From the NCBI GenBank assembly GCA_022701275.1, contig CP031740.1:5779001-5843000 (forward strand): 64,000 nucleotides of DNA, read 5' to 3'. The translations under genes were made by a program, and so were the position numbers. The notes under the pieces are model-generated. The model ran no database searches and was not told the DNA's origin. It saw nothing but the letters and a program-made list of their open reading frames with translations. How positions within the stretch are numbered: the stretch's first letter is position 1; every line of letters starts with the position of its first letter. Positions 36,660-44,409 of this stretch are shown here, one piece after another. This DNA comes from Microcoleus vaginatus PCC 9802. GTDB taxonomy: Bacteria; Cyanobacteriota; Cyanobacteriia; Cyanobacteriales; Microcoleaceae.

Positions 36660-37259
36660 ATGCAGAAGATTGCTCTTTTTGGAACCAGTGCCGATCCACC
36701 CACAGCAGGACACAAAACAATTCTGAGTTGGCTTTCCCAACATTTTGATTGGGTAGCAGTTTGGGCGTCGGACAATCCTTTTAAGTCGCACCAGACTTCT
36801 CTAGAACACCGATCGGCAATGCTGCTGTTAATGATTCAAGAAATTAATTCGCCCAGACACAATCTTTGCTTGTATCCAGAACTCAGCAGTCCGAGGACGG
36901 TGGAAACTGTGGAACAAGCAAGATTGCTGTGGCCGAATGCAGATTTGACGCTGGTAATAGGTTCTGACTTGGTGGGGCAACTGTCTCGCTGGTACAAATT
37001 TGAACAATTGTTAAAACAAGTGGAGTTGCTGATAGTACCGCGACCCGGTTATCCGTCAGAACAATTAGATTTGTGGCAGTTGAGGCGCCTGGGTGCAGAC
37101 GTGGCGATCGCATCTTTGAGTGCTCCCAATGTTTCTTCTACTTCCTATCGGGAAACAGGAGACAGGGAAGCTCTGACTCCGACCATCGAAGATTACATCA
37201 ATAGGGAGCATTTGTACGCATGGCACGAGGCACGAAAAAGGGCGAAGGTTGCTCATTAG
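36660..37259 (+). CDS. nadD: Nicotinate-mononucleotide adenylyltransferase
   Basis: 199 residues. Adenylates NaMN to deamido-NAD. The nucleotide-transferase signature is present as IALFGTSADPPTAGHKTIL (usual form GxFDPxHxGH; the second His reads Thr-Ala-Gly-His here), and the second ATP motif near the end is SSTSYRET. The middle part has DWVAVWASDNPFKSHQTS and LTLVIGSDLVGQLSRWYKFEQLL. The variant FDPxH motif is seen in some cyanobacterial NadD-like proteins and should not be read as loss of function. Its last 40 bases overlap the nrtR start. Confidence 0.88.
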   Translation: MQKIALFGTSADPPTAGHKTILSWLSQHFDWVAVWASDNPFKSHQTSLEHRSAMLLLMIQEINSPRHNLCLYPELSSPRTVETVEQARLLWPNADLTLVIGSDLVGQLSRWYKFEQLLKQVELLIVPRPGYPSEQLDLWQLRRLGADVAIASLSAPNVSSTSYRETGDREALTPTIEDYINREHLYAWHEARKRAKVAH

Positions 37260-37969
37260 CTGACTTTAAAGTAGGAGTAGATAATGTGATTTTCTCCGTC
37301 GATGCCGTGCAGAACCGCTTGTTGGTGCTGTTGGTAATGCGGCAAGACGAACCGTTTATCGATTCTTGGAGTCTTCCCGGTACTTTGGTGCGGCACGGAG
37401 AGTCTCTTGAAAATGCGGCTTACCGAATTTTGTCTGAGAAAATTCGGGTAAAAAATTTGTATCTGGAGCAATTGTATACTTTCGGAGAACCGGGGCGCGA
37501 TCCTCGGGAATTTACCAGGGGCGATCGCTATCTTTCGGTGAGTTATTTTGCTTTGGTTCGCTTTGAGGAAGCTGAGTTAATTGCTGGGAGTGTAGTGGCG
37601 GGTGTGGGCCACCGCGTCGGCGGCATTGCTTGGTATCCCGTGCAACAAGTTCCACAGCTTGCCTTCGATCACAATCAAATTCTCGAATACGGATACCGGC
37701 GACTGCGTAACAAACTTGAATACAGTCCGGTAGCTTTTGAAGTTTTGCCGGAGCTTTTTACTTTGAGCGATTTGTATCAGCTTTATACAACTATTTTGGG
37801 GGAAAGTTTTTCGGATTATTCTAATTTTAGATCTCGATTGTTAAAATTGGGTTTTTTGTGCGATACCGGTGTTAAGGTTTCGCGGGGGGCTGGCCGCCCT
37901 GCTAGTTTGTACCGCTTTGATGCAGCCGCTTTTGCTCCTTTCAAAAATAAGCCGCTGGTGTTTATCTAG
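37220..37969 (+). CDS. nrtR: NrtR, Nudix-related regulator of NAD genes
   Basis: 249 residues. NrtR has an ADP-ribose-binding Nudix-like domain fused to a winged helix and represses NAD biosynthesis genes. The N-terminal part is VGVDNVIFSVDAVQNRLLVLL with SWSLPGTLVRHGESLENAAYRILSE, in which the Nudix catalytic box is degenerate (REx2EE lacking). The wing domain is at about 165-235 (VLPELFTLSDLYQLYTTILGE, GRPASLYRFD). The start overlaps nadD by 40 bases (ATG at 37220 with GTACGC upstream), so translation is coupled. The TATAGTG palindrome before pncB is its likely operator. Confidence 0.93.
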   Translation: MARGTKKGEGCSLADFKVGVDNVIFSVDAVQNRLLVLLVMRQDEPFIDSWSLPGTLVRHGESLENAAYRILSEKIRVKNLYLEQLYTFGEPGRDPREFTRGDRYLSVSYFALVRFEEAELIAGSVVAGVGHRVGGIAWYPVQQVPQLAFDHNQILEYGYRRLRNKLEYSPVAFEVLPELFTLSDLYQLYTTILGESFSDYSNFRSRLLKLGFLCDTGVKVSRGAGRPASLYRFDAAAFAPFKNKPLVFI

Positions 37970-38039
37970 CTGTTCCTTGGATGACATTCGGGGAGCAATT
38001 TAGTAACATTAGAATAGAAGCTATTAAGGAGTGCAGACT

Positions 38040-38333
38040 ATGAAAGACCCTGATGAATGCGCTAATATTCACGAAGTTCGGGACGAAATTGATATCATCG
38101 ATCGAGAAGTGATCGAGGCTTTGAGCAAGAGATTTCAATACGTCATCGCTGCAGCAAGGTTCAAAACGAGTGAAGCTAGCGTTAAATCGTTCGATCGCTT
38201 TCACGATATGTTACAGCAGCGGCGCGAGTGGGCTCAAGAATCGGGTTTGAATCCTGATGTGGTTGAAAATATTTACCGGGATTTGGTAAATTATTATATT
38301 GAGGAAGAGTTGAAACATTACAAACCTGAGTAA
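38040..38333 (+). CDS. PchB-like isochorismate-pyruvate lyase / chorismate mutase
   Basis: 97 residues from the ATG at 38040, which has an AAGGAG site at the right spacing; an upstream GTG is part of that site. AroQ-fold helical bundle resembling PchB along its length: DECANIHEVRDEIDIIDREVIEAL, then YVIAAARFKTSEASVKS with the active-site-loop Lys, and LNPDVVENIYRDLVNYYIEEELK. PchB makes salicylate from isochorismate and has weak chorismate mutase activity; either activity is possible. It sits between nrtR and nadE, an unusual place for an aromatic enzyme. No isochorismate synthase gene is in the window. Confidence 0.83.
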   Translation: MKDPDECANIHEVRDEIDIIDREVIEALSKRFQYVIAAARFKTSEASVKSFDRFHDMLQQRREWAQESGLNPDVVENIYRDLVNYYIEEELKHYKPE

Positions 38334-38420
38334 TTTTTCGCTACATTCAAATCTAAGACTATAGGAAAGTGAGTCCGCGCGGGCGGATTGTTAGCAATAT
38401 TTATTAAGTAATTTGGTGAT

Positions 38421-40151
38421 ATGAAAATTGCGATCGCACAACTCAATCCTACTATTGGTGATATCTTTGGCAACTCCAACCTAATTCTGGAGGCTGCGAA
38501 AAAAGCTGAGGTTGAGGGCGCAAACTTATTGCTAACACCGGAACTTTCCCTGATCGGTTATCCGCCGCGCGATTTGTTAATCAATCCGAGTTTCATTGCA
38601 GATGCAGGTGCACAGTTGCTGCAACTGGCACAAGCTTTGCCGCCGGAGTTGGCAGTCATAGCCGGCACTGCCTTACCTAATGCTAATGCTGTTAAACTCG
38701 GCGGAAAATCATTGTTTAATAGCGCTGTTTTGTTGCAAAATGGCGCCGTCAAACAAGTTTTTCATAAACGCTTGTTGCCTACTTATGATGTATTTGATGA
38801 AGATAGATATTTTGAACGGGGAGAAAACAGCAATTACTTTTCTCTTGGCGAAGTCAAAATCGGCGTGACAATTTGTGAAGATTTGTGGAACAATGAGGAG
38901 TTTTGGGGTAAACGCAGTTACGCAGGCGATCCTGTTTCCGATTTGGCAAAATTGGGTGTAGATTTAGTGCTGAATTTGTCGGCATCGCCTTATTCTGCGG
39001 GGAAGCGGAAAGTGCGATCGGCGATGTTGCAGCACAGCGTCATCCGCTGCGGGATACCGATTATTTACGCTAATCAGGTAGGGGGAAATGACGATATTAT
39101 TTTTGACGGCAGCAGTTTTGCTGTGAATCGAAAGGGTGATTTAATTCAGGTATTAGCTTCTTTTGAAACAGATTTTGCGGTGCTGGAATATGACGCAGCT
39201 AAACAAGATTTAGTTGGCAGCCATCAGCAAAATGCAGCAGGAAGTGAGGCGGCGCCGTTGAGTTTTTATCCTGCCGAGGGAGATGCAGAAATTTGGGCTG
39301 CTTTGGTTTTGGGAGTACGAGATTATGTCCGCAAGTGCGGTTTTTCTAAGGTTGTACTCGGTTTGAGTGGCGGGATAGATTCAGCTTTGGTGGCTGCGAT
39401 CGCCAGTTGCGCGATCGGGCCCGAAAATGTTCTAGGGGTGCTGATGCCTTCTCCTTATAGTTCAGATCATTCGGTTAATGATGCTTTGGAATTAGCCCGA
39501 AATCTGGGCATCGCGATCGAACTATTGCCGATCGGCGATTTGATGAAAACTTACGATCGCACTCTCGCCAATTTGTTTGTCAACACAACTTTCGGGATTG
39601 CTGAGGAAAATATTCAATCGCGGATTCGAGGCAATCTGTTGATGGCAATTTCTAATAAGTTCGGACATTTGCTGCTTTCGACGGGCAATAAGTCGGAAAT
39701 GGCCGTGGGTTACTGCACTCTCTACGGCGATATGAATGGGGGATTGGCGGTGATTTCCGATGTGCCGAAAACTAGGGTTTATTCGCTTTGTCGGTGGCTG
39801 AATTCTGGGAGTGAGAAGGTAAAAAATCAGGCCCAGTGGGAAAAGGAAGTTATTCCGGTTAATATTATTAGTAAAGCGCCGAGTGCTGAACTGAAACCGG
39901 GACAAATTGACCAAGATTCTTTGCCGGATTACGATGTTTTGGATGACATCTTGCAGCGGTTGATCGAACATCACGAATCTGCCCAACAAATTGTCGCTGC
40001 AGGACACGATGAAGCGGTGGTTAAACGTGTAGTAAAATTAGTGAGGCAAGCGGAGTTTAAACGGCGGCAAGCAGCCCCGGGTTTGAAAATTAGCGATCGA
40101 GCTTTTGGTACCGGTTGGCGGATGCCGATCGCCAAATCTTCATTTTATTAA
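38421..40151 (+). CDS. nadE: Glutamine-dependent NAD+ synthetase
   Basis: 576 residues. The N-terminal ~280 residues are a nitrilase-fold glutaminase: Glu in LTPELSLIGYPPRDLL, Lys in HKRLLPTYDVFDEDRYF and Cys in VTICEDLWNNEEFW. The C-terminal synthetase has the PP-loop LGLSGGIDSALVAAIA at about residue 314 and STGNKSEMAVGYCTLYGDMNGG. It amidates deamido-NAD with ammonia channelled from glutamine, completing the pathway fed by pncB and nadD. Start and length match the family. The next gene begins 19 bases after its stop. Confidence 0.97.
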   Translation: MKIAIAQLNPTIGDIFGNSNLILEAAKKAEVEGANLLLTPELSLIGYPPRDLLINPSFIADAGAQLLQLAQALPPELAVIAGTALPNANAVKLGGKSLFNSAVLLQNGAVKQVFHKRLLPTYDVFDEDRYFERGENSNYFSLGEVKIGVTICEDLWNNEEFWGKRSYAGDPVSDLAKLGVDLVLNLSASPYSAGKRKVRSAMLQHSVIRCGIPIIYANQVGGNDDIIFDGSSFAVNRKGDLIQVLASFETDFAVLEYDAAKQDLVGSHQQNAAGSEAAPLSFYPAEGDAEIWAALVLGVRDYVRKCGFSKVVLGLSGGIDSALVAAIASCAIGPENVLGVLMPSPYSSDHSVNDALELARNLGIAIELLPIGDLMKTYDRTLANLFVNTTFGIAEENIQSRIRGNLLMAISNKFGHLLLSTGNKSEMAVGYCTLYGDMNGGLAVISDVPKTRVYSLCRWLNSGSEKVKNQAQWEKEVIPVNIISKAPSAELKPGQIDQDSLPDYDVLDDILQRLIEHHESAQQIVAAGHDEAVVKRVVKLVRQAEFKRRQAAPGLKISDRAFGTGWRMPIAKSSFY

Positions 40152-40170
40152 AGGCATCATTAAACGCAAA

Positions 40171-41100
40171 ATGGTTAACATCGACGGTAGTTTCGGCTTC
40201 GATTTTCTCCTGGGAACTCTCAGCAACGATACGATTAGAGGATTTGCGGGTAATGATACTGTTCAAGGTTTGGGGGGAAACGACCGAATTTTTGGCGATC
40301 GGGAAAATGATTTGCTAGCAGGAAATGAAGGCGCTGATACGCTGTCGGGCGGTCAGGGAAGCGATACAATCTATGGAGGACAAGACTCCGATTGGATGTT
40401 TGGCGATCGGGGTAACGATTTGCTAATAGGCGGCGAAGGCGGGGATATCTTGACAGGAGGCGCAGGCGATGATTTATTTGTGATTGAAAGAACCTCCGCC
40501 GCATCTACTATTACTGAAGCCGATACAATTACAGATTTTGGCAATGGCAATGATAAAATTGTCTTGACAGAAGGCATGAAGTTTAGCGATTTAGAGCTTT
40601 CTGTTTCCGACAACCAAACTATTATGAAAGATAAAAATTCGGGCAAATATTTAGGAGTTGTTTCGGGAAATTCTAATCTGACTGAATCCAACTTTATGTC
40701 GCTGTTTGGTCAACTAGATAAGGGTCAGCTTTTGCCAATTTCGGTTAACACGACTATAGCCGATCGCGCGATCGGACTGGAAGTGGCGCAAACTCCCCAA
40801 GAACAAGCCACAGGTTTAATGTTTCGGACAGAATTACCCGAGGACAGAGGAATGTTTTTCCCGATCGAACCAGCGCGAAACGTGCGTTTTTGGATGAAAA
40901 ACGTGTTGATTGAACTCGATATGGTTTTTCTGCGGGAAGGCGTAGTGCAGGCGATAATTCCTAACGTACCGCCGTGTTTGACCGAAACCTGCCCCAACTA
41001 CGGCCCGGATGTTCCCGTTGACGGAGTTATTGAACTCAGAGGCGGAAGGGCGGCCCAATTGGGACTCAAAGTTGGCCATCGGATTCCCAATTTATCCTAA
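40171..41100 (+). CDS. RTX calcium-binding protein fused to DUF192
   Basis: 309 residues from ATG 40171, 19 bases after nadE. Residues about 8-110 are RTX nonapeptide repeats (GFAGNDTVQGLGGNDRIFGD, GGQGSDTIYGGQDSDWMFGD), which fold as Ca2+ beta-rolls; a linker (TITDFGNGNDKIVL) then leads to a DUF192 domain at about 190-305 (RAIGLEVAQTPQEQATGLMFR, VRFWMKNVLIELDMVFL, VIELRGGRAAQLGLKVGHRI). RTX proteins are usually exported by type I systems; DUF192 proteins are small periplasmic or exported domains of unknown function. The fusion is unusual. No signal peptide, consistent with type I export. Confidence 0.88.
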   Translation: MVNIDGSFGFDFLLGTLSNDTIRGFAGNDTVQGLGGNDRIFGDRENDLLAGNEGADTLSGGQGSDTIYGGQDSDWMFGDRGNDLLIGGEGGDILTGGAGDDLFVIERTSAASTITEADTITDFGNGNDKIVLTEGMKFSDLELSVSDNQTIMKDKNSGKYLGVVSGNSNLTESNFMSLFGQLDKGQLLPISVNTTIADRAIGLEVAQTPQEQATGLMFRTELPEDRGMFFPIEPARNVRFWMKNVLIELDMVFLREGVVQAIIPNVPPCLTETCPNYGPDVPVDGVIELRGGRAAQLGLKVGHRIPNLS

Positions 41101-41143
41101 AAGGTATATGATTTTATCCCAGCCTTCCACATTTGTGCATCCA

Positions 41144-41476
41144 ATGAATCCTATTGAATTAAAAATAATCCCCAATCAAACTCAAGACGGTTTAGCTTAC
41201 CAACATTTGCGCTTGCGTATTACAACTCAAGACGGTATCATCACGCCAAATGATTTACAAGGTTTGAAACTTCCTCAAGACGTTCAATTCAGCCAAGGAA
41301 TTGTCATTGAAGGTAGAGGAGCAATTTGGCTGTACGGGTATTTAGTACACGAATGTCATCCTGCGGCTTGGGTTGGATGTTACGATCCGCGATTAGAAGG
41401 TGCCGTGGTAGTAGCGACGCACAAGCACGAGGTATCTGTTGGACAGGTATTAAAATTGAGTTTACCGAGCGATTAA
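41144..41476 (+). CDS. csx3: Orphan Csx3-family (ring nuclease) protein
   Basis: 110 residues from ATG 41144; an ATG at 41108 with AAGG four bases upstream is an alternative. The core GIVIEGRGAIWLYGYLVHECH then WVGCYDPRLEGAVVVATH matches Csx3, whose archaeal member degrades cyclic tetra-adenylate made by type III CRISPR systems (Crn3). His69 and Asp81, in the VHECH and YDPRL motifs, are placed at the conserved positions. No CRISPR array, Cas10 or effector is in the window, and it lacks the AAA partner domain fused to some Csx3. It begins 43 bases after the RTX-DUF192 gene. Activity on cyclic oligoadenylate is an inference from the family. Confidence 0.85.
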   Translation: MNPIELKIIPNQTQDGLAYQHLRLRITTQDGIITPNDLQGLKLPQDVQFSQGIVIEGRGAIWLYGYLVHECHPAAWVGCYDPRLEGAVVVATHKHEVSVGQVLKLSLPSD

Positions 41477-41478
41477 GA

Positions 41479-41592
41479 CTCTCCGTAGCGGGTGTACGGG
41501 CTTTGGTTTTGAATGCCAACCCGACTCTTACTCCGGCTCAAGTTGAGTATATCTTGACGACAATAGCCAACCCAAATGGGATACTAGCCTAG
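41479..41592 (+). pseudogene. 3' remnant of a second subtilase gene
   Basis: The last ~37 codons (VAGVRALVLNANPTLTPAQVEYI...) match the intact subtilase end at 45974-46086 at both protein and DNA level, about four-fifths identical by eye, including the stop context. Everything upstream is missing, replaced by csx3 three bases earlier. Confidence 0.82.
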
Positions 41593-42185
41593 AAAGAATA
41601 GGCAGCCACTATTCAGAAATATTACTCGCTCGCCATACACCCGCGCGAATCTATTTTGTCCGCACCTCCGCGCGGAGGGGATGTGGATACAATCCAGCAA
41701 TGGCAAATATGGATTGACTTCGCAGTTAGAAATTTGGCAGAAAGTCGGCGGTTCTAGTTGTCGAACTTGCCAAGGTCAAATTCAAAATTTTAGCAAGCAA
41801 GTCGGATAGAACATGAGCTCGCAAGTAAGTCCTATACCAAGGGAGTTTCCAGGCTAGTATCCAACAGTTGCTGCATGAAGTTGGCAAAGTTATGTGGACA
41901 GCGATAAAAGCATAACTAGGTACAGTCTTTTTGCTGGCGCGCAGACATGACAAGCGTGGAGAGTTACAAAAATTAATCTGTTTTCTACTTTCGCCCATTG
42001 CGGCAAGTAACAGTTAATACCGCATATTCCAGGTTCATGAACTAGAGTAGCAGCTATATTGTGTGGTGTTAATCTGTAGGGTGCGGATCTGCGAGATATT
42101 GGATAAAACTTGCAGATTGTTGATGGCAACGCAGCTTACTTGCTGGACTTTTCAAAGCTTTTTACCTATGCCTGTTTCTCACAAA
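41593..42185. other. Intergenic region, possibly decayed coding sequence
   Basis: 593 bases. Contains short frames on both strands (for example VDTIQQWQIWIDFAVRNLAE on plus) that look like remnants but match nothing I recognise. No intact gene. Confidence 0.45.
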
Positions 42186-43091
42186 TCATTTAGGATTGCT
42201 ATAAATTGAGAGGGGTTTAATAATATTGAGGAATTGCTGCAAAATGGTGGACGAATGATTATGCCGCCAAACCGCAGTTAATTGAGTGGTTGTCGTTTGT
42301 TCCTGAATCTGACGATAGACCACTCCTTCGCGTTGAATATTCTGTACGTGAGATGGCAGAATGCTGATACCTGTTTCGCCTGCGACTAATCCCAAAATTG
42401 TGACCATAAACACGGCTGTTTGAGCAACTTTAGGAACAAACCCTGCTTGCGAACATACATGGTAAATTTCCTCAGATAAGCCAGCCACAATCTGATGAAG
42501 GGGCATTACAAATTCTTGATCCTTTAGGTCGGAAAGCGAAATTTTGGATTGGGCTGTAAGCGGATGGTTTTTGGGTAAAACGACGACAAGTGGTTCTTGC
42601 GTGAGAGACATCGTTTCTAAATCATTCGCTTCAGAAATATCGTGGTAGAGATAGAGAAAAATGATATCAGTCTGGCGATCGCGCAACCTCTGAATTAAGA
42701 AAGCGCTGTGTTCTTCCTGCAAAATCAGTTGTACCTCTGGATATTGCTGTCGAAAAGTTCGCAGAATCTCTGGAAAGACACCATTCGCGATCGAACTGGG
42801 AAAACCCACCGTCAAATAACCCAATTCACCCTGATCAATGCGCTGGGTTTTATGTACCGCTTGTTCTAACTGTACCAAAGTTGCGCGAGCTTCTTCTAAA
42901 AACGCCTGTCCTGCTGGGGTTAGCTGAATCGGGTGACTTTTGCGATCGAATAGCTTCACACCCAGTTCAGCCTCTAAATCTTTAATTTGTTGACTTAGGG
43001 GGGGTTGGGCAATGTGCAATCGCTCTGCAGCACGGCTAAAGCTCAGTTCGTCTGCCACTGCAATGAAGTAACGAAGATGGCGAAGTTCCAT
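42186..43091 (-). CDS. LysR-family transcriptional regulator
   Basis: 301 residues. N-terminal LysR helix-turn-helix (MELRHLRYFIAVADELSFSRAAERLHIAQPPLSQQIKDLE) and a periplasmic-binding-like effector domain from about residue 90 (GELGYLTVGFPSSIANGVFP, EPLVVVLPKNHPLTAQSKISL). It is divergent from the aspartoacylase gene with a 251-base gap that carries an inverted repeat (43205-43250), the arrangement typical of LysR control of the neighbour. Homology to BenM/CatR-type LysRs is general; the inducer is unknown, perhaps an N-acyl amino acid. Confidence 0.94.
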   Translation of the reverse strand: MELRHLRYFIAVADELSFSRAAERLHIAQPPLSQQIKDLEAELGVKLFDRKSHPIQLTPAGQAFLEEARATLVQLEQAVHKTQRIDQGELGYLTVGFPSSIANGVFPEILRTFRQQYPEVQLILQEEHSAFLIQRLRDRQTDIIFLYLYHDISEANDLETMSLTQEPLVVVLPKNHPLTAQSKISLSDLKDQEFVMPLHQIVAGLSEEIYHVCSQAGFVPKVAQTAVFMVTILGLVAGETGISILPSHVQNIQREGVVYRQIQEQTTTTQLTAVWRHNHSSTILQQFLNIIKPLSIYSNPK

Positions 43092-43204
43092 AGGTTATAC
43101 GATTTTAGATTTTAGATTTGAGAATAGAACGATTGGGAATGAATGATTACTATCATGGTTGGGAGCACTGGCCTACAGTTACATTCTCTTTTGTAACGGG
43201 GATT

Positions 43205-43250
43205 AAATACTATATTTTTTAAGTATATTGTTATATAAAAAATAGTATTT
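43205..43250. promoter_or_regulatory. Inverted repeat AAATACTAT...ATAGTATTT
   Basis: Exact 9-bp arms (43205-43213 and 43242-43250) with partial symmetry inside, in the LysR/aspartoacylase gap. Candidate LysR binding site, or part of a promoter. Confidence 0.45.
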
Positions 43251-43342
43251 GACATACAGCACTAACTTCTTTATCTTGAAAGTAATAGTTATAAATTTCG
43301 GCACGCAATACCCATTTAAGTATTGCTTAATGAGGATTATTC

Positions 43343-44239
43343 ATGATTTCGCAAGTAATTCGACGAGTTGCAGTTGTGGGAGGAACCCACGGAAACGAGT
43401 TGACTGGGGTTTATCTGATTAAGAAGTTTCAACAATTCCCAGACTTACTGAAACGATCGAGCTTTGAGGTGGTTACTCTATTAGCTAATCCTCAAGCGGT
43501 AAAGTCCAATCGGCGTTATGTCGATCGCGATTTGAACCGTTGCTTTGCCGAGGAAGATTTGTCTAACCCAGATTTGATGGGTTACGAGAACAGACGTGCT
43601 AAGGAAATCTCCGCCCAACTATGTCCGAAAGACGAACATGGGGCTGATGCGATCGTTGACCTTCACAGCACAACGGCCAACATGGGGCTGACAATTTTAC
43701 CATCTAGCAAACATCCATTCAATTTGCAATTATTAGCTTATTTGAGTGAGATCGAGCCCTCACTGCGAGTTTGTTTGGGAGAGCATTCAGGTCAGGATGC
43801 CCCAATGCTTCGATCGCTCTCTGCTTTCGGTTGCACCATAGAAGTTGGGCCAATCGCCCAGGGAGTCATTAACGCCCGTCAGCTTCAGCAAACCGAAATG
43901 CTGGTTCACGCCATTCTGGATTATCTCGACGCACAAAATCGGGGAAAGCCGCTTCCTACACCATCACACTTAACTGTATATCAGGCGATCGGCTCAGTAG
44001 ACTATCCCAGAAACTCAGTAGGTGAACTGCAAGCTGCGATCCACCCCCAACTTCAGTTCAAAGACTATGAACCCTTGCATCCCGGTGAACCGATGTTTCT
44101 CACATTTACGGGAGAATCACTCCCCTATCAAGGAGAATCTACTGTTTTCCCTGTATTCATTAACGAAGCTGCCTATTACGAAAAACACATAGCGATGGTT
44201 TTGACGCAAAAACAACAGCTTCAGCTTGAAACGGCATAA
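43343..44239 (+). CDS. Aspartoacylase-family zinc hydrolase
   Basis: 298 residues, start with a GAGGA ribosome site. Aspartoacylases remove acetate from N-acetyl-aspartate (ASPA) or other N-acyl amino acids. Zinc and catalytic residues: VVGGTHGNELTGVYL (His and Glu ligands), NPQAVKSNRRYVDRDLNRCF (substrate Arg), DLHSTTANMG (third ligand) and a Glu in GCTIEVGPIAQGV. Length equals the family norm. Divergent LysR regulator upstream suggests inducible use of an acylated amino acid. True substrate in cyanobacteria is unverified. Confidence 0.93.
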   Translation: MISQVIRRVAVVGGTHGNELTGVYLIKKFQQFPDLLKRSSFEVVTLLANPQAVKSNRRYVDRDLNRCFAEEDLSNPDLMGYENRRAKEISAQLCPKDEHGADAIVDLHSTTANMGLTILPSSKHPFNLQLLAYLSEIEPSLRVCLGEHSGQDAPMLRSLSAFGCTIEVGPIAQGVINARQLQQTEMLVHAILDYLDAQNRGKPLPTPSHLTVYQAIGSVDYPRNSVGELQAAIHPQLQFKDYEPLHPGEPMFLTFTGESLPYQGESTVFPVFINEAAYYEKHIAMVLTQKQQLQLETA

Positions 44240-44409
44240 CTTGCCGAAAAATATGACTTTTATGAAATTAGGGTTATGACTTTTATGAACTCAAGCAATG
44301 AATTTATGAATTGACTTATCATCTCGCCGATGGAAGAATGTTAATTAATTTAAAATCAAGCATTGTCTCCCGTCAACAAAAGTGAATCTCAAATTATCGG
44401 AGCCAATTT

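Noticed and set aside
41726..41998. Minus-strand 90-codon frame
   Set aside because: Lies in repeat-poor but decayed-looking DNA, with no homology or ribosome site.
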